The translations under genes and the position numbers were made by a program. Shown here piece by piece: positions 33,595 to 39,424 of a stretch of 39,424 bases of DNA (positions are counted from its first letter, which is position 1; each line of letters opens with the position of its first letter). The notes below the pieces were generated by a model, which did not search any database, had not been told where the DNA came from, and worked only from the letters and a program-made list of their open reading frames with translations. Origin of the DNA: Chitinophagales bacterium (GTDB lineage: Bacteria > Bacteroidota > Bacteroidia > Chitinophagales > Chitinophagaceae); the NCBI GenBank assembly GCA_015654695.1, contig JAATGJ010000009.1:1-39424 (forward strand). Direction: 5' to 3'.

Positions 33595-34791
33595 ATGTTA
33601 CAAGGCAAAAAAATATTATTGGGTATTACCGGCAGTATAGCCGCTTACAAATCTATTTTTCTTGTCCGCTTATTGGTAAAGTCCGGTGCTGAGGTAAAAG
33701 TGATCATGACCCCTTCTTCCAAAGATTTTGTTTCTTCTCTTACACTTTCTACGCTTAGTCACCATCCTGTTTTAATTGATCTCTTTGATGAGCAGAGCTG
33801 GTCCAATCACGTAGAGCTGGGCCGCTGGGCGGATATCATGGTGATAGCGCCGCTTAGCTGCAATACGCTGGCGAAAATGGCGAATGGTCAATGTGATAAT
33901 CTTTTACTGGCAGTTTATCTCTCCGCTACCTGCCCCGTGGTGGTAGCTCCCGCAATGGATGAGGATATGTGGCATCATACTGCAACAAAGGCGAACCTGA
34001 AAAAGCTGGAATCATACGGTAATAAGATAATACCTGTGGGAAAAGGAGAACTGGCCAGCGGACTGTATGGCGATGGCCGCATGGCGGAACCAGAACAGAT
34101 CATTGAATATATTACAGTCAATTTTTTTTTGACCTCCCGGTTAGCAAATAAAAAAGCAATCGTTACGGCCGGCCCCACATACGAAGCCATAGATCCAGTT
34201 CGTTTTATTGGCAATCATTCTTCCGGCAAAATGGGAATAGCTATTGCAAAAGAATTATATCGCCGTGGGGCTGAAGTTACGCTGATCATGGGACCGGCCA
34301 GTACAGAATTTTCTGCTAATGGAATTAACCTTGTGCGTGTTACTTCCGCAGATGATATGTATAATGCTTGTTTGGGTTTATTTGAAAAAGCAGATCTGGC
34401 TGTCATGTCGGCAGCCGTTGCTGATTATACACCCGTAACTAGGGCGGACCAAAAGATCAAAAAGAAAGAAGATCATTTTAACCTGGAACTAACGAAAACA
34501 AAAGATATTTTGAAAAGCCTTGGTGAAAAGAAAAAACAGGGGCAGGTATTGGTGGGTTTTGCCCTTGAGACAAGCAATGAGAAGGAACACGCATTGGATA
34601 AACTGGCGAAAAAGAATGCGGATATGATCGTTTTAAATTCGCTGAATGATAAAGGCGCCGGTTTTGGACATGACACTAACAAAGTCACGATATTCAGCCG
34701 GGAAGGCGAAGAGATAAAATTTGATACAAAGACAAAAGACGAAGTGGCGAAAGATATTGTTGACACAATAATCAGGTTACACTATGCTTAA
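33595..34791 (+). CDS. coaBC: Bifunctional phosphopantothenoylcysteine decarboxylase / phosphopantothenate-cysteine ligase
   Basis: 398 residues, full length. Two steps of coenzyme A synthesis. N-terminal CoaC flavoprotein (1-175): GITGSIAAYKS, catalytic H72 in SNHVELGRWAD, APAMDEDMW where many bacteria have PAMNxxMW (the N/D change is common in this phylum as far as I know) and the substrate lid GELASGLYGDGRM. C-terminal CoaB (185-398): VTAGPTYEAIDPVRFIGNHS, SSGKMGIAIA, AAVADYTP and LVGFALETS. Its end overlaps the DUF4835 gene by 8 nt, so both are co-translated. Confidence 0.97.
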   Translation: MLQGKKILLGITGSIAAYKSIFLVRLLVKSGAEVKVIMTPSSKDFVSSLTLSTLSHHPVLIDLFDEQSWSNHVELGRWADIMVIAPLSCNTLAKMANGQCDNLLLAVYLSATCPVVVAPAMDEDMWHHTATKANLKKLESYGNKIIPVGKGELASGLYGDGRMAEPEQIIEYITVNFFLTSRLANKKAIVTAGPTYEAIDPVRFIGNHSSGKMGIAIAKELYRRGAEVTLIMGPASTEFSANGINLVRVTSADDMYNACLGLFEKADLAVMSAAVADYTPVTRADQKIKKKEDHFNLELTKTKDILKSLGEKKKQGQVLVGFALETSNEKEHALDKLAKKNADMIVLNSLNDKGAGFGHDTNKVTIFSREGEEIKFDTKTKDEVAKDIVDTIIRLHYA

Positions 34792-35701
34792 AAAAAGTTT
34801 ATTCATTTTTTTATTTTCTGTTATAATAACAACAGTGCATGCCCAGGAGATACAGGCCCGGCTGACTGTTATAACCAGTAAGATCAGCACCCAGGTAAAT
34901 AAGAACATATTCCAGACCCTGCAGACTGCCCTGACAAATTTTATCAATAACCGTAAGTGGACGAGCGATGCTTTCCAGGCCAATGAGAAAATTCAGTGTA
35001 ACTTCTTATTGAACATAGACCAGGAGCTGGGCAATAATGTTTACCGGGCGAAACTTACCATACAGGCGGCACGCCCGGTGCATAGCAGCACGTATGATTC
35101 CCCCATCATCAATTTTATGGATGATGATGTGGTATTTCGTTACCAGGAGTTCCAGGCCATTGAGTTTAATGAGAACAGGATACAGGGTACGGATCCTGTA
35201 GCATCAAATCTTACAGCCGTTCTTGCTTATTATATCAACATTATTCTCGGATTTGATTACGGCTCATTTTCCTTACGTGGTGGCGATAATTATTTTCAAA
35301 AAGCATGGAACATAGTAAACAATGCGCCCGAAGCCAGGGATGTTACCGGCTGGAAATCGTTTGAAAGTCTCCGCAACCGTTATTGGCTGGCTGAAAATCT
35401 TAATAACAACAGGTTTGCATTGGTACATGATGCGCTCTATTCTTATTACCGCTCCGGCATGGATCTTTTTTATGAAAATGAAGATGAGGGCAGGAATGGT
35501 ATCGTCAACTGCCTTAATTTTTTAAATACACTGAATGCTGAAAACCCGAATTCAATGATCATGCAATTCTTTTTCCAGGGCAAGAGTTCAGAACTGGTAA
35601 AGGTTTTTAGCAAAGCTAACCCGGAAGTTAAAAACCGGGCCAGGGATATATTGACAAAACTGGATATTACCAATAGCGCTGTGTATAAAGAGCTCAAATG
35701 A
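34784..35701 (+). CDS. DUF4835 family secreted protein (PorD-like)
   Basis: 305 residues. Signal peptide MLKKSLFIFLFSVIITTVHA. Family landmarks: QEIQARLTVITSKI, FINNRKWTSDAFQANEKIQC, DDDVVFRYQEFQAIEFNENR and LAYYINIILGFDYGSFSLRG. It is nearly always next to coaBC in Bacteroidota. The family is described in some annotations as type IX secretion-related (PorD), which I recall but cannot verify here. Periplasmic or outer-membrane associated. Start overlaps coaBC by 8 nt; stop overlaps the next ATG (ATGA). Confidence 0.88.
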   Translation: MLKKSLFIFLFSVIITTVHAQEIQARLTVITSKISTQVNKNIFQTLQTALTNFINNRKWTSDAFQANEKIQCNFLLNIDQELGNNVYRAKLTIQAARPVHSSTYDSPIINFMDDDVVFRYQEFQAIEFNENRIQGTDPVASNLTAVLAYYINIILGFDYGSFSLRGGDNYFQKAWNIVNNAPEARDVTGWKSFESLRNRYWLAENLNNNRFALVHDALYSYYRSGMDLFYENEDEGRNGIVNCLNFLNTLNAENPNSMIMQFFFQGKSSELVKVFSKANPEVKNRARDILTKLDITNSAVYKELK

Positions 35702-36126
35702 GAAAGCTACTCACACTTTTCTTTATTTCACTATTTATCCTATCCTGTTCGGATAAGAAAAAAATTCCGAAAGGTATTTTAACCCAGCCCAAAATGCAGG
35801 CCGTATTATGGGATATGATCAGCACCGGGGAATTCCTGACTGCGTACGTATTGAATAAAGATTCTATAGATAAAATGACTGAAAGTTCAAAGCTATATGG
35901 GCAGACATTGCAGTTTCATCATATTACCAGGGAAGAGTTTGATAAAAGCTATCTCTATTACCGGCAGCACCCCGCGTTAATGAAAATAATCCTTGATTCA
36001 CTGAGTAAAAAACAGGTGACGCCCATTGAGATACCAGGGCCGCAAATGGATACGATAAAGAAAAACAACATCCTCAGACCCCAGGATACTTTGAGAAAAA
36101 GATTATTGAAACGGTCAGTGCTTTAG
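35698..36126 (+). CDS. DUF4296 family lipoprotein
   Basis: 142 residues. Lipoprotein signal MRKLLTLFFISLFILSCSDK with lipobox ILS-C. Family core: GILTQPKMQAVLWDMISTGE, then KLYGQTLQFHHITREEFDKS and YLYYRQHPALMKIILDSL. Function unknown. The ATG overlaps the stop of DUF4835 by 4 nt, so these are coupled; the two families occur together in Chitinophagaceae and relatives. Last gene of the coaBC operon, followed by 69 bp before scoA. Confidence 0.87.
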   Translation: MRKLLTLFFISLFILSCSDKKKIPKGILTQPKMQAVLWDMISTGEFLTAYVLNKDSIDKMTESSKLYGQTLQFHHITREEFDKSYLYYRQHPALMKIILDSLSKKQVTPIEIPGPQMDTIKKNNILRPQDTLRKRLLKRSVL

Positions 36127-36151
36127 ATGTAATAACAGCCGCACACTTTCT

Positions 36152-36179
36152 TTTGATAACAACAACTTCCCTAATTTTA
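36152..36179 (+). promoter_or_regulatory. Weak candidate promoter of scoAB
   Basis: TTTG 36152-36155 and TAATTTTA 36172-36179; spacer 16 nt and last base of the -7 box deviates. ATG of scoA 17 nt further. Confidence 0.3.
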
Positions 36180-36195
36180 GCCTTTAATTTTTTCT

Positions 36196-36894
36196 ATGAA
36201 TAAAGTAGTTGCTGGTGCTGATGAAGCTATCCGGGATATCAACGATGGCGCTGTATTAATGCTTGGCGGGTTTGGTCTCTGTGGTATTCCTGAAAATTGT
36301 ATTGCATCGCTGGTGAAAAAGGGAGTGAAGAATCTTACCTGCATATCCAATAATGCAGGCGTTGATGATTTTGGTATAGGATTGATGCTGCAAAATAAGC
36401 AGGTAAAAAAAATGATATCTTCTTATGTGGGCGAAAACGCGGAATTTGAAAGACAGCTTTTAAGTGGTGAACTGGAAGTAGAACTGATACCACAGGGAAC
36501 ACTGGCTACAAGATGTATGGCGGCGGGTTATGGTATGCCGGCTATATATACACCTGCAGGCGCAGGAACTGAAGTAGCAATTGGAAAGGAGACAAGAAAT
36601 TTTAATGGTAAAGATTATTTGCTGGAATATGCATTTGATGCAGACTTTGCCATTGTAAAAGCCTGGAAAGGAGATACAGATGGAAATCTTGTATTTAAAG
36701 AAACGGCGCGGAACTTCAACCCCCTGATGGCGATGGCAGGAAAAATAACCATTGCGGAAGTGGAAGAATTAGTGCCTGCAGGTGAGCTTGATCCGAATCT
36801 TATTCATACACCGGGCATTTATGTTCACAGGATTTTTCAGGGAGTGAATTATGAAAAAAGGATCGAACAAAGAACCATAAGAAAGAAATTATAA
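36196..36894 (+). CDS. scoA: 3-oxoacid CoA-transferase subunit A
   Basis: 232 residues. Alpha subunit of succinyl-CoA:3-ketoacid CoA-transferase (SCOT family I): glycine-rich [71 protein letters not shown] and [11 protein letters not shown]. It forms a heterotetramer with the B subunit encoded 12 bp downstream and transfers CoA between succinate and acetoacetate in ketone-body or branched-chain amino-acid breakdown. Confidence 0.96.
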   Translation: MNKVVAGADEAIRDINDGAVLMLGGFGLCGIPENCIASLVKKGVKNLTCISNNAGVDDFGIGLMLQNKQVKKMISSYVGENAEFERQLLSGELEVELIPQGTLATRCMAAGYGMPAIYTPAGAGTEVAIGKETRNFNGKDYLLEYAFDADFAIVKAWKGDTDGNLVFKETARNFNPLMAMAGKITIAEVEELVPAGELDPNLIHTPGIYVHRIFQGVNYEKRIEQRTIRKKL

Positions 36895-36906
36895 AATATC
36901 CGTAGT

Positions 36907-37569
36907 ATGGCATTGACGAAAGAACAAATAGCGCAAAGGATAGCAAAGGAGTTGAAAGATGGTTTTTATGTGAACCTTGGAATTGGCATCCCCACACTGG
37001 TAGCTAATTATATACCGAAAGGGATCAATGTCGTTTTGCAAAGCGAAAATGGTTTATTGGGCATGGGGCCATTTCCATTCGAAGGAGAAGAAGACCCTGA
37101 TCTTATCAATGCGGGTAAACAAACGATCACTACTGTGCCGGGTTCCGCCTTTTTTGATTCAGCTATGAGTTTTGGTATGATAAGGGCCGGCAAAGTTGAC
37201 CTCACAGTTTTGGGAGCTATGGAAGTAAGTGAACAGGGAGATATAGCCAACTGGAAGATTCCCGGCAAGATGGTAAAAGGAATGGGTGGTGCCATGGATC
37301 TTGTAGCCAGCGCCAAAAATATTATTGTAGCCATGATGCATACTAATCCAAAAGGCGAATCAAAGCTTTTACCGGGATGTATGTTACCGTTAACCGGCGT
37401 GAACTGTGTAAAAAAAGTTGTATCTGATCTGGCAGTACTGGATATAACTCCGCAGGGGTTTAAACTATTAGAAAGGGCACCAGGAATAAGCGTAGAGGAA
37501 ATAAGGTCAAAAACAGCGGGCAGGCTGCTTGTAGAAGGTGAAATACCCGAAATGAAGTTTGAGGTCTGA
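36907..37569 (+). CDS. scoB: 3-oxoacid CoA-transferase subunit B
   Basis: 220 residues. Beta subunit with the catalytic glutamate E47 in VVLQSENGLLGMGP, which forms the covalent CoA thioester; also NLGIGIPTLVANY, GSAFFDSAMSFGMIRAG and GGAMDLVASAKNIIV. Starts 12 bp after scoA; same operon. No clear terminator was found after it in the next 265 bp. Confidence 0.96.
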   Translation: MALTKEQIAQRIAKELKDGFYVNLGIGIPTLVANYIPKGINVVLQSENGLLGMGPFPFEGEEDPDLINAGKQTITTVPGSAFFDSAMSFGMIRAGKVDLTVLGAMEVSEQGDIANWKIPGKMVKGMGGAMDLVASAKNIIVAMMHTNPKGESKLLPGCMLPLTGVNCVKKVVSDLAVLDITPQGFKLLERAPGISVEEIRSKTAGRLLVEGEIPEMKFEV

Positions 37570-37735
37570 AGCCGAACATCATATATGTCGTTTTGAACAC
37601 TAAGTATTACTCTGAACGGTTGTTAGGCCTGGTTCGGAATAAGTTTGCAAATGCTGATGCCTAAGCCTTTGGCAGCCATGAAAACCTAGTTCCTAAAAAA
37701 CCTCTTTTTACCTCGGGTGTCTCGCTGTTTATCCC

Positions 37736-37806
37736 TATCTTCGCCGCCCCAAATCTGTTTTTCGGCAGATTCGTCCCGATTTGTCTGGATGTCCATTGGG
37801 ATAAAC
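37736..37806 (+). promoter_or_regulatory. rpsF promoter box and structured leader, possible S6:S18 autoregulatory site
   Basis: TATCTTCG (37736-37743) is a near-match to the -7 consensus and would give a leader of about 85 nt. The leader holds a stem AATCTG / CAGATT (about 37752-37771) and a second imperfect hairpin built on TCCC (37774-37777) / GGGA (37798-37801) with inner TGG / CCA and a CCGAT bulge. Many bacteria carry an S6:S18-binding leader before rpsF; whether this is one needs a covariance-model search. Confidence 0.35.
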
Positions 37807-37834
37807 GAATTTTTAAAAGTAAAAACACATCTAC

Positions 37835-38191
37835 ATGAACAATTATGAATTGATGGTGATTTTTACCCCGGTTCTGAGCGATGAAGAGTTCAAGTCAGAA
37901 CAGAAAAAATTTGCTACCCTCGTTAAAGATAGCGGTGGTTCTATTGTAGCAGAAAATGCATGGGGATTAAAATCACTGGCGTACCCGATCCAGAAAAAGA
38001 CAACCGGTCTTTACTGGGTACTGGAATACACGGCGCCATCCGACTTCAATGAGAAGCTGAAGATTCAGCTTCTGCGTGACGAGGCTGTCCTCCGTCACCT
38101 TTGTACCAAACTCGATAAATACGCCGTCGAGTACAATGCCAGGAAGAAAAGTGGTGTAAAAACAGGAACCGAAAAAATAGTGGAGGCTTAA
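37835..38191 (+). CDS. rpsF: 30S ribosomal protein bS6
   Basis: 118 residues. S6 fold: NNYELMVIFTPVLSDEEFKS, AENAWGLKSLAYPIQKKTTG with the typical W-G-x-(K/R)-x-L-A-Y-x-I signature, and LLRDEAVLRHLCTKLDKYA. Binds the 16S platform as a pair with bS18, encoded 3 bp downstream. First gene of the rpsF-rpsR-rplI operon. Confidence 0.97.
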   Translation: MNNYELMVIFTPVLSDEEFKSEQKKFATLVKDSGGSIVAENAWGLKSLAYPIQKKTTGLYWVLEYTAPSDFNEKLKIQLLRDEAVLRHLCTKLDKYAVEYNARKKSGVKTGTEKIVEA

Positions 38192-38194
38192 GCA

Positions 38195-38458
38195 ATGGCA
38201 AAAAATGAAATCAAATACCTGACGGCTATCAAAAGCGACAAAAGGGTAAAGAAGTTCTGCCGGTTCAAAAAATACCGCATCCGCTACATTGATTATAAAG
38301 ATGTAGAGTTCCTGAAAAAATTTCTGAATGAGCAGGGTAAGTTATTACCCCGCCGCCTTAGCGGAAACAGCCTGAAATACCAGCGCAAAGTTTCTGATGC
38401 GGTGAAAAAAGCCAGGCAGATGTGTTTATTGCCTTACGTAACAGATTTATTGAAATAG
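38195..38458 (+). CDS. rpsR: 30S ribosomal protein bS18
   Basis: 87 residues, normal length. Signature [40 protein letters not shown] and [14 protein letters not shown]-terminal CFCRF-like zinc residues are mostly absent, leaving [10 protein letters not shown], a zinc-less type. Its stop codon lies inside a 14-nt tandem repeat. Confidence 0.97.
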   Translation: MAKNEIKYLTAIKSDKRVKKFCRFKKYRIRYIDYKDVEFLKKFLNEQGKLLPRRLSGNSLKYQRKVSDAVKKARQMCLLPYVTDLLK

Positions 38459-38480
38459 CCATGAGCAAATAGCCATGAGT
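38453..38480 (+). repeat. 14-nt tandem duplication at the rpsR stop codon
   Basis: AAATAGCCATGAGC and AAATAGCCATGAGT stand head to tail; the first contains the rpsR stop TAG. It lengthens the rpsR-rplI gap to 76 bp. The following stretch has further short repeats (AGCTCAAA at two places). Confidence 0.75.
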
Positions 38481-38534
38481 TGCGAGTATTGCTCGACGCT
38501 CATAGCTCAAAGCCTAAAGCTCAAAATAAAAATC

Positions 38535-38981
38535 ATGGAAGTAATATTAATACAGGACGTTGATAATATCGGCGCCAAGAACGAAGTGGTAAAAGTAAAG
38601 AACGGCTATGCCCGTAACTTTTTATTACCCCGCCAGCTCGCTGTAGAAAGCAGCCCCAGCAACCGGAAGCAACTGGAAGAAAGAATGAAACAGGTGAAGA
38701 AGAAAGAAGATAAAATGCTGGCTGAGATCAATAGCGTAATAGCTAAACTAAAGGAAGCCCCGCTTAAACTCGGCGCTAAAACAGGCACCAGTGGCAAGAT
38801 TTTCGGTAGTGTCACTTCATTGCAGATCAGCCGCGCTATCCGCGAGCAGAAAGGTTATGAAATTGACCGCAGAAGGATCAGTATCGCTGAAGAAGTAAAA
38901 GAAATTGGCACCTATAAAGCGACTATTGAATTTGGCAACGGCCAGTCTGCCGAAGTTGAATTTGAAGTAGCAGGTGAATAA
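38535..38981 (+). CDS. rplI: 50S ribosomal protein bL9
   Basis: 148 residues from ATG 38535, which gives the usual start MEVILIQDVDNIGAKNEVV; an open frame 20 codons longer covers only intergenic repeats. N-terminal 23S-binding domain with VKVKNGYARNFLLPRQLAVE, long charged helix (about 45-75) and C-terminal domain with GSVTSLQISRAIREQKG and GTYKATIEFGNGQSAEVEF. Last gene of the operon, followed by a terminator. Confidence 0.97.
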   Translation: MEVILIQDVDNIGAKNEVVKVKNGYARNFLLPRQLAVESSPSNRKQLEERMKQVKKKEDKMLAEINSVIAKLKEAPLKLGAKTGTSGKIFGSVTSLQISRAIREQKGYEIDRRRISIAEEVKEIGTYKATIEFGNGQSAEVEFEVAGE

Positions 38982-39000
38982 GATCAAAACTAACCTTATT

Positions 39001-39029
39001 AAAGCCCTTCACTCCCGAAGGGCTTTTTG
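39001..39029 (+). terminator. Rho-independent terminator of the rpsF operon
   Basis: Perfect 10-bp stem AAAGCCCTTC / GAAGGGCTTT, 6-nt loop, then T-rich run. 19 bp after the rplI stop. Confidence 0.92.
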
Positions 39030-39204
39030 TTTTGACAAAAATCAATGAAAATCAAGGATCTGGGCAGGTTATGCACTTTTGTCTCACAGATTTGCCTAAA
39101 AATCAATTTTTTAATTTGGTAATATGTCAAAAAAAAATCCGTTATTTTGTACTGTTTTGGTGTTCTCTACAGTTTCACAAGTCCTGAACGTTCTTATCCT
39201 TTCG

Positions 39205-39281
39205 GTAAATGTTCATCGGTTACTGTTTACTGTCGGCACTTATTTAGTTTTTTAAAATTTATCAGTAAAATGAACATTTAC
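39205..39281 (+). promoter_or_regulatory. 5' leader segment complementary to the start region of the RRM gene
   Basis: GTAAATGTTCAT (39205-39216) is the exact reverse complement of ATGAACATTTAC (39270-39281), which contains the start codon and the next three codons. Pairing 12 of 12 bases with a 53-nt loop would hide the start codon. The loop has a short repeat (TTACTG / TTTACTG). Confidence 0.6.
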
Positions 39282-39424
39282 GTAGGAAACCTCAGTTGGA
39301 ACCTGAAAGACCAGGACCTGTCCAACCTTTTCGCCTCTTACGGCGAAGTAACATCTGCCAAGATCGTTACAGACAAATTCACTCAACGCAGCAAAGGCTT
39401 CGGCTTTGTTGAAATGGCTGACGA
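39270..39424 (+). CDS. RRM-type RNA-binding protein, N-terminal part
   Basis: The gene runs off the right edge; 51 full codons are visible. Single RNA-recognition motif: RNP2 IYVGNL (residues 3-8), NLFASYGEVTSAKIVTDKF and RNP1 KGFGFVEM (43-50). Bacterial proteins of this kind (about 80-140 residues, Gly- or basic-rich tail) bind single-stranded RNA and are often cold- or stress-induced, as in cyanobacterial Rbp proteins. The long leader with a start-codon-pairing segment suggests control at translation, possibly by the protein itself or by temperature. Confidence 0.93.
   Translation, partial: MNIYVGNLSWNLKDQDLSNLFASYGEVTSAKIVTDKFTQRSKGFGFVEMAD

Noticed and set aside
1-39424. tRNA, rRNA genes or CRISPR arrays
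   Set aside because: None recognised by eye; no regularly spaced repeats and no cloverleaf with TTC-type loop were seen.

Overview
The window looks like chromosomal DNA from a member of the Bacteroidota, most likely a Chitinophagaceae-type soil or water bacterium. Four things point that way. There is a one-protein hybrid two-component regulator (periplasmic propellers, Y_Y_Y, kinase, receiver, AraC HTH). The gene order bamD / omega (Rpb6-like) / coaBC / DUF4835 / DUF4296 is typical of the phylum. Several promoter-like sites match the Bacteroidota consensus TTTG-N19-TAnnTTTG. Shine-Dalgarno sequences are mostly absent. The genus cannot be fixed from the sequence alone.

Layout. 1-2.2 kb: the 5' part of a secreted M36 (fungalysin) metalloprotease and a secreted NTF2-like protein, both on the minus strand. 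2.4-6.5 kb: the large hybrid two-component regulator. 6.9-7.8 kb: a small XRE repressor-like protein and an ECF sigma factor. 7.9-10.3 kb: a trans-sulfuration PLP enzyme broken by a frameshift, and an unknown lipoprotein. 10.4-14.4 kb: a serine hydrolase and a D-aminoacylase-like lipoprotein with an altered metal site, then a GNAT acetyltransferase. 14.4-17.0 kb (minus): fabD, folE and two tandem pterin synthases. 17.0-18.6 kb: mqnB and mqnD of the futalosine menaquinone pathway. 18.6-20.7 kb (minus): photolyase and a class IV aminotransferase. 21.0-27.4 kb: a signalling region with three paralogous NarL/LuxR response regulators, one 7-TM membrane protein, one histidine kinase, a methyltransferase and long intergenic spaces. 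27.4-30.1 kb (minus): polyprenyl synthase and recJ. 30.3-36.1 kb: an OmpA-like outer-membrane protein, bamD, rpoZ, coaBC, DUF4835 and DUF4296. 36.2-37.6 kb: the two subunits of a 3-oxoacid CoA-transferase. 37.8-39.0 kb: rpsF-rpsR-rplI. 39.3 kb to the end: the start of an RRM RNA-binding protein.

The most interesting part is 21-27.5 kb. Two of the response regulators each have, about 270-285 bp upstream and pointing away from them, a copy of the same small RNA-like element. Each copy has a strong promoter, a closing stem (AAGTTGATTG / CAATCAACTT), a well conserved 43-nt A/C-rich core and a terminal T-tract. This looks like a duplicated regulator + sRNA module. The third regulator follows a histidine kinase, which follows a 7-TM protein; upstream of these is a possible 22-residue peptide gene and two palindromes. 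Together they could form a peptide or ligand sensing pathway with sRNA outputs; that link is inference.

A second notable signal is at the right edge. The 5' leader of the RRM gene holds a 12-nt sequence perfectly complementary to its own start-codon region, which suggests translational self-control or temperature control.
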